A stretch of DNA of 64,000 nucleotides from Ideonella oryzae (GCF_024055665.1 NZ_JAMXMC010000005.1:310001-374000); one strand, 5' to 3'; positions 17,927 through 30,030 are shown, numbered from the stretch's first letter. Numbers and translations: made by a program. The notes: generated by a model from the letters alone, not told the origin.

Positions 17927-18991
17927 TCAGAGCACCTGCTGGGCCAGCGCACCGCTGGCATAGCGGGTGGCCATGGCGTCCAGCGCCACGCCCTGGATCT
18001 TGCTGCCCTGGCCTTCGCAGCCAAACTCCAGGTAGCGCTGCTTGCAGACCTGCTTGGCCGCCTCGCGGGCGGGCTTGAGCCACTCGCGGGCGTCAAACTT
18101 GTCGGGGTTCTCGGCCAGGAACTTGCGCACCGCACCGGTCATCGCCAGACGGATGTCGGTGTCGATGTTGATCTTGCGCACGCCGTACTTGATGGCTTCC
18201 TGGATCTCCTCGACCGGCACGCCGTAGGTTTCCTTCATCTTGCCGCCGTACTGGTTGATGATGGCCAACAACTCCTGCGGCACCGACGAGGAGCCGTGCA
18301 TCACCAGGTGGGTGTTGGGGATGCGGGCGTGGATTTCCTTCACGCGCGAGATGGCCAGAATGTCCCCCGTGGGCTTGCGCGAGAACTTGTAGGCGCCGTG
18401 GCTGGTGCCGATGGCAATGGCCAGGGCGTCCAGCTGCGTGGCCTTGACGAAGGTGGCGGCCTCTTCCGGGTCGGTCAGCATCTGGCTGTGGTCCAGCTTA
18501 CCCACCGCGCCGATGCCGTCTTCCTCGCCGGCATCACCGGTTTCCAGGTTGCCCAGGCAGCCCAGTTCGCCCTCGACGGTGACGCCGACCTTGTGGGCCA
18601 TGTCCACCACCTTGCGGGTGACGTCGACGTTGTAGTCGAAGGACGACGGGGTCTTGCCGTCTTCCATCAGCGAGCCGTCCATCATCACCGAGCCGAAGCC
18701 CAGGCCGATGGCGCCTTCGCAGACCTTGGGGCTGGTGCCATGGTCCTGGTGCATCACCAGGGGAATGTGGGGGTACATCTCGCTGGCGGCCAGGATCAGG
18801 TGCTTGATGAAGGGCTCACCCGCGTACTTGCGGGCCCCCGCGCTGGCCTGCAGGATCACCGGGGCGCCGACCTCGTCGGCCGCCGACATCACGGCCTGCA
18901 CCTGCTCCAGGTTGTTGACGTTGAAGGCAGGAATGCCATAGCCGTGTTCGGCGGCATGGTCCAGCAACTGGCGCATGGAAACGAGAGGCAT
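17927..18991 (-). CDS. fba: Class II fructose-bisphosphate aldolase
   Basis: A 354-residue zinc-dependent aldolase interconverting fructose 1,6-bisphosphate with two triose phosphates. Zinc-binding histidines are visible in V-M-H-Q-D-H-G and V-M-H-G-S-S-S; the C-terminal I-N-I-D-T-D-I-R motif binds phosphate. The start at 18991 gives the family's normal N-terminus ([10 protein letters not shown]). Upstream lies 143 bases of spacer after pyk; downstream is a strong terminator. Neighbours pyk, maeB and pgk make this a central-carbon cluster. Confidence 0.97.
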   Translation of the reverse strand: MPLVSMRQLLDHAAEHGYGIPAFNVNNLEQVQAVMSAADEVGAPVILQASAGARKYAGEPFIKHLILAASEMYPHIPLVMHQDHGTSPKVCEGAIGLGFGSVMMDGSLMEDGKTPSSFDYNVDVTRKVVDMAHKVGVTVEGELGCLGNLETGDAGEEDGIGAVGKLDHSQMLTDPEEAATFVKATQLDALAIAIGTSHGAYKFSRKPTGDILAISRVKEIHARIPNTHLVMHGSSSVPQELLAIINQYGGKMKETYGVPVEEIQEAIKYGVRKINIDTDIRLAMTGAVRKFLAENPDKFDAREWLKPAREAAKQVCKQRYLEFGCEGQGSKIQGVALDAMATRYASGALAQQVL

Positions 18992-19134
18992 GGTCGACTC
19001 CGGTGAAGAGGAAAAAAGGAAAGGTACAAGACGGCGGGGCCGGCCGGTGCGACGGGATGAAACCGCGCTGTAACCGGGGCAATTCCCCGGAATTCTAGCG
19101 GCGGGCATCCCGGCCAGCGGAACCCCCGTCCGCC

Positions 19135-20565
19135 TCAGCCCACCCGGCAGACCTTGAGCATGTTGGTGCCGCCTGGTGTGCCCATGGGCTCGCCGCAGGT
19201 GATGGCATAGGTGTCCCCGGGCCTGAGCACGCCGCTGGCCACCAGCAGGTTCTCGGCCTCGGCCAGGGCCTGCTCGCGCTCGGTGTAACGGGGCACCAGC
19301 AGCGCCCGCACATTGCGGTACAGGGCCATGCGGCCGCGGGCCACGGGCTGGCTGGTCAGGCCGTAGATGGGCACGTGGATGTTGTGCCGGCTCATCCACA
19401 GCGGGGTCGAGCCCGATTCGGTCAGCGCGATGATGGCCTTGCAGCCCAGGTGATAGGCGGTGAACAGCGCCCCCATCGCGATGGCCTGGTCGATGCGGCC
19501 GTAGATGCGATCGCTGAACTGGGCGTCCAGCCGGGTGTCCTCGGTGCGCTCGGCCTCCTCGGCGATGGCGGCCATGTGCTGCACCGTCTCCACCGGGTAG
19601 CGGCCGGCGGCGGTCTCGGCGCTGAGCATCACCGCGTCGGTGCCGTCCAGCACCGCATTGGCCACGTCCGAGACCTCGGCCCGGGTGGGCACCGGGTTCT
19701 GGATCATGGACTCCATCATCTGCGTGGCGGTGATGGCGACCTTGTCCATCTCGCGGGCCATGCGGATCATCTTCTTCTGCAGGCCCGGCACCGCGGCATT
19801 GCCCACCTCGACGGCCAGGTCACCGCGGGCCACCATGATGCCGTCGCTGGCCTTGAGAATGGCCTCCAGCTGGGGGATGGCCTCGCTGCGCTCGATCTTG
19901 GCGATCATGGCCGGCTTGTGGCGCCAGGGCTCGCCAGCCACATTGGCCAGCTGACGCGCCATCTCCATGTCGGTGGCGTTCTTGGGAAAGCTCACGGCCA
20001 GGTAATCGCACTGGAAGGACATCGCGGTCTTGATGTCCTCCATGTCTTTGGCGGTCAGTGCCGGCGCCGTGAGTCCACCGCCCTGCTTGTTGATGCCTTT
20101 GTTGTTGGACAGCTCACCGCCGATGGCGACCACGGTGTGCACCTGCTCGTCCTGCACCCGCTCCACGGTCAGCACGATCAGGCCATCGTTGAGCAGCAGC
20201 ACGTCGCCGGGGCGCACATCGCGCGGCAGCTCCTTGTAGTCCAGGCCCACGCCGTTCACGTCGCCGGGCTCGCCGCGCGCGGCATCCAGCACGAAAGGCG
20301 CGCCGGGCTCCAGCATCACCTTGCCCTGGGCGAACTTGCCCACACGGATCTTGGGGCCTTGCAGGTCGGCCATCAGGGCCACCGGCTTGCCCAGGCGGGT
20401 GGCGATCTCGCGCACCAGTGCGGCCCGGTCGATGTGGTCCTGGGCGCTGCCGTGGCTGAAGTTCAGCCGGACCACGTCCACCCCGGCCGCGATGAGCCGC
20501 TCCAGGACCACCGGGTCACTGGAAGCGGGGCCGAGGGTGGCGACGATCTTGGTGGCACGGGGCAT
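19135..20565 (-). CDS. pyk: Pyruvate kinase
   Basis: A 476-residue enzyme converting phosphoenolpyruvate and ADP to pyruvate and ATP. It opens with [11 protein letters not shown] and has the substrate/metal motif M-I-A-K-I-E-R at about residue 220, then [10 protein letters not shown] and a T-Q-M-M-E-S-M active-site helix. The C-terminal regulatory domain is present. In Burkholderiales it commonly neighbours fba, as here. Confidence 0.96.
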   Translation of the reverse strand: MPRATKIVATLGPASSDPVVLERLIAAGVDVVRLNFSHGSAQDHIDRAALVREIATRLGKPVALMADLQGPKIRVGKFAQGKVMLEPGAPFVLDAARGEPGDVNGVGLDYKELPRDVRPGDVLLLNDGLIVLTVERVQDEQVHTVVAIGGELSNNKGINKQGGGLTAPALTAKDMEDIKTAMSFQCDYLAVSFPKNATDMEMARQLANVAGEPWRHKPAMIAKIERSEAIPQLEAILKASDGIMVARGDLAVEVGNAAVPGLQKKMIRMAREMDKVAITATQMMESMIQNPVPTRAEVSDVANAVLDGTDAVMLSAETAAGRYPVETVQHMAAIAEEAERTEDTRLDAQFSDRIYGRIDQAIAMGALFTAYHLGCKAIIALTESGSTPLWMSRHNIHVPIYGLTSQPVARGRMALYRNVRALLVPRYTEREQALAEAENLLVASGVLRPGDTYAITCGEPMGTPGGTNMLKVCRVG

Positions 20566-20656
20566 GGGCGGCAGTCTCCTGTGGTGTGTCGGCAGCGGGC
20601 ACCCATGCCCGCGCCGTGTCCACGGATTATCCGCAGCCCGCGCCCCGCGCGCAGCC

Positions 20657-22975
20657 TCAGGCCGTGGCGCGCGCCGCGGCCACGTCGGCCGAGGCCAGGG
20701 CCGTCATGTTGACCACCCGGCGCATCGAGGCCTGCGGGGTCAGGATGTGGGCCGGCGCAGCCGCGCCCAGCAGGATGGGACCCACGGTGACGTTGTGGCC
20801 GGAAGACACCTTCAGCACGTTGAACAGGATGTTGGCGGCGTCCAGGTTGGGCATCACCAGCACGTTGGCCGCGCCATGGAGCGTCGAGTCCGGCAGACGC
20901 ACATCACGCACGCTCTCGGACAGGGCCGCATCACCCTGCATCTCGCCATCGCACTCAATCTGCGGCGCGCGGGCGACGAACAGGTCGCGCGCGGCACGCA
21001 TGCGCTTGGCGCTGGGTCGGTTGGAGCTGCCGAACATCGAATGGCTCAGGAAGGCCACCTTGGGCGGCAGGCCGAAGCGCTGCACCTCTTCGGCGGCCAT
21101 CAGGGCGATGCTGGCCAGCTCCTCGGCCGAGGGCAGCTCGTTGACGAAGGTGTCGGTGATGAACAGGGTCTGCTGGTCCATGATCAGCGCGTTCATCGTC
21201 GCCATCGTCGAGACGCCGGCGCGCGCGCCGATCACCGCGCTGATGTGGTCGAAGTGGGCGTCGAAGCGGCCCACCAACCCGCACAGCATGGCGTCGGCGT
21301 ACCCCAGCTTGACCAGCAGGCTGGCGATCAGGGTGTTGGAGCGGCGAACCGCCGCCTTGGCCGCATCGGGCGAGACACCGTCGCGGGCCTGCAGGCGGTG
21401 GTAGGCCTCCCAGCACTCGCGGAAGCGCGGATCGTCCTCGGGGTTGACCAGCTCGAAGTCCACACCGGCCTTCATGCGCAGGCCGGCGCGCTCGATGCGC
21501 ATGGCGATGACCGCCGGGCGGCCGATCAGGATGGGCTTGGCCAGGCCTTCGTAGATGACCTCCTGCACCGCGCGCAGCACGCGCTCGTCCTCGCCCTCGG
21601 CGTAGACCACCCGGGCCGGCGCGGCCTTGGCGGCCACGAAGACCGGGCGCATGAACATGCCGGTCTGGTAGACGTACTGGCTCAGGCTGACACGGTAGGC
21701 GTCCAGGTCGGCGATGGGCCGGGTGGCCACGCCGGATTCGGCCGCCGCACGCGCCACTGCCGGCGCGATGCGCAGGATCAGGCGGGCGTCGAAGGGCGTG
21801 GGGATCAGGTAGTCCGGGCCAAAGCGAAGGTCCTTGCCAGCATAGGCGGCCGCGACCTCATCGGAGGTCTCCGCCTTGGCCAACGCGGCGATCTCGTGCA
21901 CGCAGGCCACCTTCATGGCCTCGGTGATCTTGGTGGCGCCGCAGTCCAGCGCGCCGCGGAAGATGTACGGGAAGCACAGGACGTTGTTGACCTGGTTCGG
22001 ATAGTCCGAGCGGCCGGTGGCGATGATGCAATCCGGACGCGCGGCCTTGGCGATCTCCGGGCGGATCTCGGGCTCGGGGTTGGCCAGCGCCAGGATGATC
22101 GGGTCGCGCGCCATGGTGGCGACCATCTCGCCCGTCAGCACGCCAGCGGTGGAGCAGCCCAGGAAGACGTCGGCATCCTTGGCCGCATCGGCCAGGGTGC
22201 GGCCAGCGGTCTTCTGACAGAAGCGCTGCTTGGATGCATCGAGCTTGCCGGCCAGCGCGTCGGCCCGCTCGCTCTGGATCAGGCCCTTGGAGTCGCAGAC
22301 GAAGATGTTCTCGGTCTTCACGCCCAGGCTGACCATCAGGTCCAGGCAGGCGATGGCGGCGGCACCGGCGCCGGAGACTGCCAGCTTGACCTCGCCGATC
22401 TTCTTGCCCACCAGTTCCAGGCCGTTGAGCAGGGCGGCGCTGGAGATGATGGCCGTGCCGTGCTGGTCGTCGTGGAAGACGGGGATCGAGAGGCGCTCGC
22501 GCAGCTTCTTCTCGATGTAGAAGCACTCGGGCGCCTTGATGTCCTCGAGGTTGATGCCACCCAGCGTGGGCTCCATCGCCGCGATGATCTCGACCAGCTT
22601 GTCGGGGTCGTGCTCGGCCAACTCGATGTCGAACACGTCGACACCGGCGAACTTCTTGAACAGGCAGCCCTTGCCTTCCATCACCGGCTTGCCGGCCAGC
22701 GGGCCGATGTTGCCCAGGCCCAGCACCGCGGTGCCGTTGGTCACCACGCCCACCAGGTTGGCGCGCGAGGTGTAGTCGGCCGCCAGCGAGGGGTCCTCTT
22801 CGATCGCCAGGCAGGCATAGGCCACACCGGGGGAATACGCCAGGCTCAGGTCACGCTGGTTGGCCAGGGGCTTGGTCGGCGTGACGGCGATCTTGCCGCG
22901 CGTGGGGCTGCGGTGGTATTCCAGCGCAGCGTCGCGCAGGGCTTGTTCGGCAGGCGAAAGAGAAGGCTTGGTCAT
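20657..22975 (-). CDS. maeB: NADP-dependent malic enzyme with phosphotransacetylase-like C-terminal domain
   Basis: A 772-residue hybrid protein. The first about 430 residues are malic enzyme (malate to pyruvate, CO2 and NADPH), with S-P-G-V-A, the [17 protein letters not shown] segment and H-D-D-Q-H-G-T-A. The remaining about 340 residues resemble phosphotransacetylase, a regulatory domain in this family. I prefer the ATG at 22975 because family similarity begins there; the frame extends upstream to 23062 without similarity. Confidence 0.95.
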   Translation of the reverse strand: MTKPSLSPAEQALRDAALEYHRSPTRGKIAVTPTKPLANQRDLSLAYSPGVAYACLAIEEDPSLAADYTSRANLVGVVTNGTAVLGLGNIGPLAGKPVMEGKGCLFKKFAGVDVFDIELAEHDPDKLVEIIAAMEPTLGGINLEDIKAPECFYIEKKLRERLSIPVFHDDQHGTAIISSAALLNGLELVGKKIGEVKLAVSGAGAAAIACLDLMVSLGVKTENIFVCDSKGLIQSERADALAGKLDASKQRFCQKTAGRTLADAAKDADVFLGCSTAGVLTGEMVATMARDPIILALANPEPEIRPEIAKAARPDCIIATGRSDYPNQVNNVLCFPYIFRGALDCGATKITEAMKVACVHEIAALAKAETSDEVAAAYAGKDLRFGPDYLIPTPFDARLILRIAPAVARAAAESGVATRPIADLDAYRVSLSQYVYQTGMFMRPVFVAAKAAPARVVYAEGEDERVLRAVQEVIYEGLAKPILIGRPAVIAMRIERAGLRMKAGVDFELVNPEDDPRFRECWEAYHRLQARDGVSPDAAKAAVRRSNTLIASLLVKLGYADAMLCGLVGRFDAHFDHISAVIGARAGVSTMATMNALIMDQQTLFITDTFVNELPSAEELASIALMAAEEVQRFGLPPKVAFLSHSMFGSSNRPSAKRMRAARDLFVARAPQIECDGEMQGDAALSESVRDVRLPDSTLHGAANVLVMPNLDAANILFNVLKVSSGHNVTVGPILLGAAAPAHILTPQASMRRVVNMTALASADVAAARATA

Positions 22976-23165
22976 GAACGATGGCGTCAAAAAGGTGCGC
23001 GGATGCCGCCGACCCCGATGGCCGAAGGCACCCGCGACAGCGGACGCACAATCTATTCCCATGGAAGCGGTTTCCGGCGCAATCCTGGCGCCTCATGCAT
23101 TATCTGCATAATGCCATGCACTCATGGCGGGCCGTCCCGGGCCCCGCCAGGCCCCGTTCCCGGTT

Positions 23166-24299
23166 TCAGGGGGACGGGCGATGGCAGGCCGCGGCCACCG
23201 GTGCGCTGCGGTAGGCCTGCCCCAGACGCGTGAACATCGACTTCAGGTCCTGCCCGGGACCGGCATTGGGCGCCTCGCAGGCCCGCCCCTCGAAGGTGGT
23301 CAGGTCGATCCGTCCTTGGGCATCACGGGACACCAGACGGCTGTCCGGCGATTCGGCACCGTAGGCCAGCATGCCGATGCCCGATCGAGACAGGTAATCC
23401 AGCAGCTGCTGCACCGCTCCTGGGGAGGCATTGCCGCACATGCGGTCGAAGTGGCTCCATTCCGTGGCGACCACGACATGGCGACGCGCGAAATCACCGA
23501 AGTAGCGGTTCCAGCCCGCCGCATTGCTGAGATCGGGACGCATGTACGGGTGCACACCGTAGATCAGCTGCCCCAGGGGATCCTTCAGATCCGGCGCCCC
23601 ATCCAGCAGCCGACCACCGTTGATGCCCTCCACGAGCAGGACATTCGGCACCCCCTGCGAGCGCAGGGCGTCGATGATCGCCTGGTGCCCGGCCCGCCAG
23701 AGCTCCCAGGTCTGCGGGTCGGGCCGGGTCACGCTGGCTGGTTCGTTGAACAGCTCGAAAACCACGCCCTGGTCCCGGCTGAAGCGCGGCGCGATGGCCT
23801 GCCAGGCCCTCAGGGCGGATGCGCCAGGCATGGTCTCAACGGCTCGCACGCGAGTGCGCCCCTGCCATTGCATCGACAGGAACACGACGAAACCATCGCG
23901 ACGCGCCAACTGCACCGCTGCCGCCACTTCGTCCAGGTAGTCGGGGCGGTATTGGTGCGACTTGGGATCAAGGAACGGCATGCCGATCTGATAGCGCACT
24001 GCATCCCCCCCGAACTGCCGCACCAGATCCATGTTGGCCTGCCCAAAGGAATCGCGGGCCTGCAGGGTGTCGGGATCGCTGTCCCAGCGGGAAGGGATCA
24101 AGCGCCCGTAGAACGACAGGCCCGTCGGCACCCAGGGTCGGCAATCGCGCAAGAGCTGCTTGCCGTCGGCAACGCTCACTGCCCCCGGGGGTTGGGCCTC
24201 GGCGGCCAGGGTGACCCCGGCCGCCGCGAACAGCACGAGAGGCAGCAGCCTCTGGATCAGACGCCGGCCCAGATTCCCGAGGTTCAAGGCAGGCAGCAT
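23166..24299 (-). CDS. Secreted glycoside hydrolase family 5 (cellulase-type) enzyme
   Basis: A 377-residue protein with an N-terminal signal peptide (hydrophobic at about residues 16-32) and a GH5-type TIM barrel. The acid/base is Glu186 in F-E-L-F-N-E-P, the catalytic nucleophile is probably Glu280 in V-A-T-E-W-S-H-F, and the substrate histidine is in V-H-P-Y (His250). The target is a beta-glucan or related polysaccharide but cannot be specified. AGGAT precedes the ATG at 24299; the in-frame extension upstream lacks a signal peptide. It is inserted between maeB and pgk on the same strand and has no functional link to them. Confidence 0.82.
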   Translation of the reverse strand: MLPALNLGNLGRRLIQRLLPLVLFAAAGVTLAAEAQPPGAVSVADGKQLLRDCRPWVPTGLSFYGRLIPSRWDSDPDTLQARDSFGQANMDLVRQFGGDAVRYQIGMPFLDPKSHQYRPDYLDEVAAAVQLARRDGFVVFLSMQWQGRTRVRAVETMPGASALRAWQAIAPRFSRDQGVVFELFNEPASVTRPDPQTWELWRAGHQAIIDALRSQGVPNVLLVEGINGGRLLDGAPDLKDPLGQLIYGVHPYMRPDLSNAAGWNRYFGDFARRHVVVATEWSHFDRMCGNASPGAVQQLLDYLSRSGIGMLAYGAESPDSRLVSRDAQGRIDLTTFEGRACEAPNAGPGQDLKSMFTRLGQAYRSAPVAAACHRPSP

Positions 24300-24385
24300 G
24301 TCAACCCATCCTGTTTCCGTGAAGAATGCCGGCAGGTTACTCCACCCATGGGAGCAGACATGCGCCGCCCCCGGGGGACACAGGG

Positions 24386-25579
<1,194 letters not shown>

Positions 25580-25694
25580 GGTGGTATCGAGGAAGACGTG
25601 GGTTGGTAACCTGGGTGAAACCGCTATTTTGGCTGCGCTGGCCAGGAAGGCCAAACACCGCCTCGTATATTGAGGCTGGATCCCCCTGCTCACC

Positions 25695-26654
25695 ATGCCC
25701 CACCCTCCTGCCGCCGCCCCGTCCGCTCCCGTCCTGCATGTGCTGGGCGAGGGCCTGATGGACTGCTTTGCCGAGCCCGACGGCCGCCTGCGCCCCCGCA
25801 TGGGCGGCAGCCCCTTCAACCTGGCCCGCGCGGCCGCCCGCCAGGGCCGGGCCGTGCGATGGCTGACGCCCTTCTCCACCGACGCCTTCGGCCAGACCCT
25901 GCGGCGTCAGGCGCTGGCTGATGGCATCCTCCCTGGCTCCCCAGTCAGCGCTCTGCCCACCGCGCTGGCGGTGGTGAGCTTCGAAGGCGAAGCCACCCGC
26001 TACGGCTTCTACCGCGAGGGCATTGCCGACCGGGACTGGTCGCCCGCGTCGGTACTGGCCGCGCTGGCGGACCACCCGCCCGGCGTGCTGCACACCGGCT
26101 CGCTGATGCTGGTGCCGCCGCAGCACGCGGCCACGTTGGCGGTGATGGACGCACTGGCCCAGCGCGGCTGGACGATCAGCCTGGACATCAACCTGCGCCC
26201 GCAGCTGGCCGGCGACCTGGCGGACTACCGCGCGGCCGTCTGGGCGGCCCTGGCACGTGCGCATTGGGTCAAGGCCAGCGACGAGGACCTGGCTGTGCTG
26301 ATGGACCTCCCCCGGCCCCCCCGGCTGGACGAGGCCGAGGCCCTGTGGCCGCGCCTGCAGCGGCCCAGCCACCGCCGGGGCGCCCTCACCTTCGGCGCCC
26401 AGGGCGCCTGGCTGACCGTGGCGGGAGACCGTGCCGCCCTGCCGGCCTGTGCCGTGCAGGTGGTCGACACGGTGGGCGCGGGGGACACCTTCTGGGGCAC
26501 CTGCCTCGCCGACTGGCTGGCCGACCCGGTTGGGGCGACCCGCCCCCAGGTGGAACAGACCCTGCGGCGGGCCTTGCGTGCCGCCGCCCTCAACTGCAGC
26601 CGCGCCGGCTGCCAGCCGCCCACCCGGGCCGAGCTCGACGCCGCCGGGGGCTGA
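25695..26654 (+). CDS. PfkB-family carbohydrate kinase (fructokinase-like)
   Basis: A 319-residue sugar kinase. PfkB signature 1 is [10 protein letters not shown]; signature 2, with the catalytic Asp, is [10 protein letters not shown]. Fructose is the likely substrate by overall similarity, but other sugars are possible. The intergenic region shared with pgk contains CCTC-gtatatt-GAGG just upstream of the start, an imperfect small palindrome around an AT-rich core that could be a promoter or operator. It is convergent with azlD. Confidence 0.85.
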   Translation: MPHPPAAAPSAPVLHVLGEGLMDCFAEPDGRLRPRMGGSPFNLARAAARQGRAVRWLTPFSTDAFGQTLRRQALADGILPGSPVSALPTALAVVSFEGEATRYGFYREGIADRDWSPASVLAALADHPPGVLHTGSLMLVPPQHAATLAVMDALAQRGWTISLDINLRPQLAGDLADYRAAVWAALARAHWVKASDEDLAVLMDLPRPPRLDEAEALWPRLQRPSHRRGALTFGAQGAWLTVAGDRAALPACAVQVVDTVGAGDTFWGTCLADWLADPVGATRPQVEQTLRRALRAAALNCSRAGCQPPTRAELDAAGG

Positions 26655-26990
26655 TCAGCCGCCCCAGCCCAAGCCCAGGTGCAGCACCAGCATGACGGCC
26701 GTGCCGCAGACGATGGTGCCCAGGATGTCGCGCCGCCAGGCGAACCAGCCGGCGGCCGCCAGCGCGCCCCACAGCCGCGGTGCCTGCCAGCTGTGGAGCA
26801 ATTGGCCATGGTCCATCAGCACCTCGGGCGCCACCACGGCCATCAGCGCCGCCAGGGGCGCATAGCGCAGCGCATCGCGCAGCCAGCCGGGCATGGGGAT
26901 GTCGCGCCGCGGCAGCGAGAAGAAGCCGCGGGTCACGATGGTGATCACCGTCATGCCGATCAGGGTCAGCCAGGTCTCCAGCGGGCTCAT
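26655..26990 (-). CDS. AzlD-type branched-chain amino acid exporter subunit
   Basis: A 111-residue membrane protein with three to four hydrophobic segments. The AzlD family is recognisable from I-V-T-R-G-F-F near residue 20 and L-R-Y-A-P-L-A-A-L-M-A-V-V-A-P near residue 46. With AzlC it is expected to form a two-component exporter of branched-chain amino acids. Its ATG shares one base with the azlC stop (TGATG), so translation is coupled. Confidence 0.85.
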   Translation of the reverse strand: MSPLETWLTLIGMTVITIVTRGFFSLPRRDIPMPGWLRDALRYAPLAALMAVVAPEVLMDHGQLLHSWQAPRLWGALAAAGWFAWRRDILGTIVCGTAVMLVLHLGLGWGG

Positions 26991-27736
26991 CACAGGTCCT
27001 TGCGCTGGGCCAGCAGGCGACCGGCCGGGGCCAGGTGGTCCATCACCAGGCCGACAGCCACCGCCGCGGCAATGGCCACCACGATGTTGAGCTTGAGCGG
27101 CAAGGCATAAGCCGCCAGGGCCGCGCAGGCCGCCACGGCACCAGCCACCCAGGTGGCACGGTCCACCAGCAGGGTGCCGGTCAGCCCCATCAGCGCCAGC
27201 GTACCGGCAAAACCCAGACCCCATTCGGTGGGAATGTGGTTGGCCAACAGGATGCCCAGCACCGAGAAGCCCTGCCAGGCCAGCCAGTTCACGGCCGCAC
27301 CGCCCCAGAAGAAGGGCCACTGGCCCGCTTGGGGCACCGGATCGGGGTAAGCCTTGATGAACAGGACGTAGTTCAGGTCACCCGCCAGGTAGGCATGGGC
27401 CACCTTCTGCCAGAAGGGCCGGTGGCCGAAGTACGGCCGCCAGCCGGCACTGAAGATCACGAAGCGCAGATTGACGCAGGCCGCGGTGGCCCAGACCAGC
27501 CACATCGGCGCGCCCTGCACGATCAGCGGCAGGGCCGCCAGTTGGGCACTGCCGGCAAAGACCAGCAAGGTCATGGCCAGCGACAGCGGCACACCCAGGC
27601 CGCTCTTGACCATGGCCACGCCTGTCACCAGGCCCCAGGCGCCAATGCCCAGCGAGGCACTGCCCAGTTCCCGGAAGCCCCGGGCAAACGCGGGATCCCG
27701 CCACAGTGGCAGGGTCCCGGAGGTGTCGTCATGCAT
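26990..27736 (-). CDS. AzlC-type branched-chain amino acid exporter, large subunit
   Basis: A 248-residue inner-membrane protein with about six hydrophobic segments and the AzlC features F-A-G-S-A-Q-L-A-A-L (about residue 80) and V-N-L-R-F-V-I-F-S-A-G-W. It should export branched-chain amino acids or analogues with the overlapping azlD product. The ATG at 27736 begins a plausible cytosolic N-terminus. Confidence 0.87.
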   Translation of the reverse strand: MHDDTSGTLPLWRDPAFARGFRELGSASLGIGAWGLVTGVAMVKSGLGVPLSLAMTLLVFAGSAQLAALPLIVQGAPMWLVWATAACVNLRFVIFSAGWRPYFGHRPFWQKVAHAYLAGDLNYVLFIKAYPDPVPQAGQWPFFWGGAAVNWLAWQGFSVLGILLANHIPTEWGLGFAGTLALMGLTGTLLVDRATWVAGAVAACAALAAYALPLKLNIVVAIAAAVAVGLVMDHLAPAGRLLAQRKDL

Positions 27737-27784
27737 GCCGCCATTGTGGCCGAGGGCTCTTGGCCCCGGTCACCGGCGGGAGGA

Positions 27785-28117
27785 TCAGGCGGGCTTCTTG
27801 ACCCAGGCGTTGCACCAGCCGTTGGCGTGGATCTGTTTGCGGCCGAACATGGCACAGCCGGCCCATTCGTCACCGGCAGCGCCCTGGAAGAAGCCGCAGT
27901 CCGCGCAACGCTGCGAGGGCTGGTGCTTGGGGAACTTGGCGCTGTCGACCTTGGTCGTGTCGTGCTTGTAGCCCAGGGCCACCGCGGTTTCGTCGGTTTC
28001 CTCGAGGTGCTTGACCGGCAGGGCGGCCAGGGCCGATTCGGACAGGGCCGCGCCGGCACCGGCCACACCCAGGGCCTGGATCATGAAGACGCGACGGGAG
28101 AAGAAGGAAGAGTTCAT
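27785..28117 (-). CDS. High-potential iron-sulfur protein (HiPIP)
   Basis: A 110-residue periplasmic electron carrier. The N-terminus has a twin-arginine signal, S-R-R-V-F-M followed by a hydrophobic stretch, as expected for a cofactor-loaded Tat substrate. The mature part carries the HiPIP cysteine pattern: C-x2-C (C-A-D-C-G-F-F-Q-G), then W-A-G-C and G-W-C, four ligands for one [4Fe-4S] cluster. The ATG at 28117 is chosen over 28147 because the Tat signal begins there. It lies 95 bases downstream of the PQQ dehydrogenase on the same strand and may be cotranscribed as an electron acceptor. Confidence 0.92.
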   Translation of the reverse strand: MNSSFFSRRVFMIQALGVAGAGAALSESALAALPVKHLEETDETAVALGYKHDTTKVDSAKFPKHQPSQRCADCGFFQGAAGDEWAGCAMFGRKQIHANGWCNAWVKKPA

Positions 28118-28154
28118 GCTGCATGCTCCTGCCGGATGGCTGGCCATCCGGCGG

Positions 28155-28181
28155 GGGGAGGGGACGCACGGTCCCCTCCCC
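28155..28181 (-). other. Strong hairpin between the PQQ dehydrogenase and the HiPIP gene
   Basis: A perfect 11-bp inverted repeat (GGGGAGGGGAC / GTCCCCTCCCC) with a 5-base loop lies 31 bases after the dehydrogenase stop. No T-tract follows on either strand, so it is not a textbook terminator. It may stabilise the dehydrogenase mRNA 3' end and set a lower level for HiPIP. Confidence 0.6.
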
Positions 28182-28212
28182 GGTCATCAAAGGGTCAGGA
28201 TCAGGACAGAGG

Positions 28213-29961
28213 TCAGTTCTTGGGCAGCTTGAACACCCACATGGTGCCGCCCTGCTCCAGGAAGTTGACCCGCTTGGCCACCTCGCCACCCCACAGCGGC
28301 ACGGCACCACCCCAGCCCGAGGCCACGGCCACGTACTGCTCGCCGTTCTGCTGCCAGGTGACCGGAGGCGCCACCACGCCGGAACCGGTCTGGAACTGCC
28401 AGACCACCTTGCCGGTCTTGGCGTCGGCGGCCTTCAGGTAGCCCTCAGGCGTGCCCCAGAACACCAGGTTGCCCCCGGTGGTCAGCACACCACCCCACAG
28501 CGGGGCGTTGTCCTTGACTTCCCAGACGATCTTGCCGGTCTTGGGGTCCACCGCGCGCAGCGCGCCGATGTAGTCCTCGTTGAGCGGCTTGATGGTGAAG
28601 CCCGCGCCCAGGTAGGCCGCGCCCTTCTTGTAGGCCACCGGCTCGTTCCAGATCTCCATGCCCCACTCGTTGGACGGCACGTAGAACAGGTGGGTCTGCG
28701 GGCTGTAGGCCATCGGCATCTGGTTCTTGCCACCCAGGAAGCCCGGCGCCGCAAACACCTCGCTGCCCTTCTTGCCGTCCGCGCTGCCCGTCGGATCGCC
28801 CGGGCGGTTTTCCGGCACGAAGTTCGGGCGACCGGTCTTCAGGTCCACGCCCGAAGCCCAGGTGATCTTCTTGACGAAGGGGAAGGCGTTCTGCAGCTTG
28901 CCGGTGGTGGCATCGAGCACGTAGAAGAAGCCGTTGCGGTCGGCCTTGGCGCCCAGGCGCTTGCCATCCTGGTCGAAGGTGATGAACTCGTTGGCGCCGT
29001 CGAAGTCCCAGCTGTCGTTGGGCGTGCCCTGGTAGTGCCAGACGATCTTGCCGGTCTTCACGTCGATGGCGACGGTGGAGCAGGAGAACAGGTTGTCACC
29101 CTTGCGCAGGTGGCTGTTCCAGGGGGCCGGGTTGCCGGTGCCGAAGTAGGCCAGACCGGTCTTGGGGTCGTAGGTGCCGCCCAGCCAGGTGGCCGCGCCG
29201 CCGGTCTTCCACAGGTCGCCCGGCCAGGTCTGGTTGGTCGTGCCGGAGACGCCGTTTTCCTTCTTGGTGCCGTCCTTGTCCCACATGTAGCCCATGTGGC
29301 CTTCGACGGTCGGGCGGGTCCAGACCAGCTTGCCGGTCTTGGGGTCACGCGCTTCGACGCGGCCGACCACGCCGAACTCACCGCCGGACACGCCGGTCAG
29401 CAGCAGGCCGTTGGCGATGATGGGGGCGGCGGTGGCCGAGTAGCCGGCCGCGTAGTCGTCGATCTTGGTCTTCCAGGCCAGCTCACCGGTGTCCTGCTTC
29501 AGGGCCACCAACTGGGCGTCCAGCGTGGCGAAGATCACCAGGTCGTCATACAGCGCAGCGCCGCGGTTGACCACGTCGCAGCAGGGCATGATGCCTTCGG
29601 GCAGGCGGTGCTCGTACTTCCACAGCTTCTTGCCGGTGGCCGCGTCCAGCGCATAGAGGCGCGAGTACGAACCGGTGATGAACATCCGGCCGTTGTAGAT
29701 CACCGGCTGGGATTCCTGGCCGCGCTGCTTTTCACCACCGAAGGAGAAAGCCCACGCGGGGGTGAGCTTGCTGACGTTGGCGGTGTTGATCTTGTTGAGC
29801 GGCGAGAAGCGCTGGCCTTGCGGCGTACCGCCCCAGCTCAGCACGTTGCCCGAGGCCGAAGACTCGGTGTCGATCATTTGATCGGTCACGCCAGCGGCGT
29901 GGGAAGTGGCGGCGGCAGCCAGGCCGATGGCCATCATCAAGTTCAAGAGGGTCGGTCGCAT
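28213..29961 (-). CDS. PQQ-dependent alcohol dehydrogenase, lanthanide type
   Basis: A 582-residue periplasmic quinoprotein with a signal peptide cleaved near H-A-A (residue 23). It is an eight-bladed propeller: W-motif repeats such as D-A-A-T-G-K-K-L-W and D-P-K-T-G-K-I-V-W are seen throughout. Active-site residues: adjacent disulfide Cys127-Cys128, metal-binding Glu195 (S-G-G-E) and Asn277 (G-T-G-N), catalytic Asp319. Asp321, two residues later (W-D-F-D-G), is the extra carboxylate known from lanthanide-dependent XoxF, ExaF and PedH; calcium enzymes have Ala or Ser there. No heme domain is fused. The substrate is probably a small alcohol; methanol, ethanol or others cannot be separated by eye. 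GAGGAGA precedes the ATG, and a sigma54 promoter lies upstream. Confidence 0.93.
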   Translation of the reverse strand: MRPTLLNLMMAIGLAAAATSHAAGVTDQMIDTESSASGNVLSWGGTPQGQRFSPLNKINTANVSKLTPAWAFSFGGEKQRGQESQPVIYNGRMFITGSYSRLYALDAATGKKLWKYEHRLPEGIMPCCDVVNRGAALYDDLVIFATLDAQLVALKQDTGELAWKTKIDDYAAGYSATAAPIIANGLLLTGVSGGEFGVVGRVEARDPKTGKLVWTRPTVEGHMGYMWDKDGTKKENGVSGTTNQTWPGDLWKTGGAATWLGGTYDPKTGLAYFGTGNPAPWNSHLRKGDNLFSCSTVAIDVKTGKIVWHYQGTPNDSWDFDGANEFITFDQDGKRLGAKADRNGFFYVLDATTGKLQNAFPFVKKITWASGVDLKTGRPNFVPENRPGDPTGSADGKKGSEVFAAPGFLGGKNQMPMAYSPQTHLFYVPSNEWGMEIWNEPVAYKKGAAYLGAGFTIKPLNEDYIGALRAVDPKTGKIVWEVKDNAPLWGGVLTTGGNLVFWGTPEGYLKAADAKTGKVVWQFQTGSGVVAPPVTWQQNGEQYVAVASGWGGAVPLWGGEVAKRVNFLEQGGTMWVFKLPKN

Positions 29962-30030
29962 GTTGTCTCCTCGTGGGTGGACGCCGTCCGGTGGACCGGA
30001 CTGGCGGTGCGATTGAGCGCTGTCAAACAG

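Noticed and set aside
28155-28181. Rho-independent terminator of the PQQ dehydrogenase
   Set aside because: The stem is strong but there is no T-tract; recorded as a hairpin only.
28213-29961. Calcium-type methanol dehydrogenase MxaF
   Set aside because: Asp321 is present where MxaF has Ala, and no mxaI or mxaG-like set follows.
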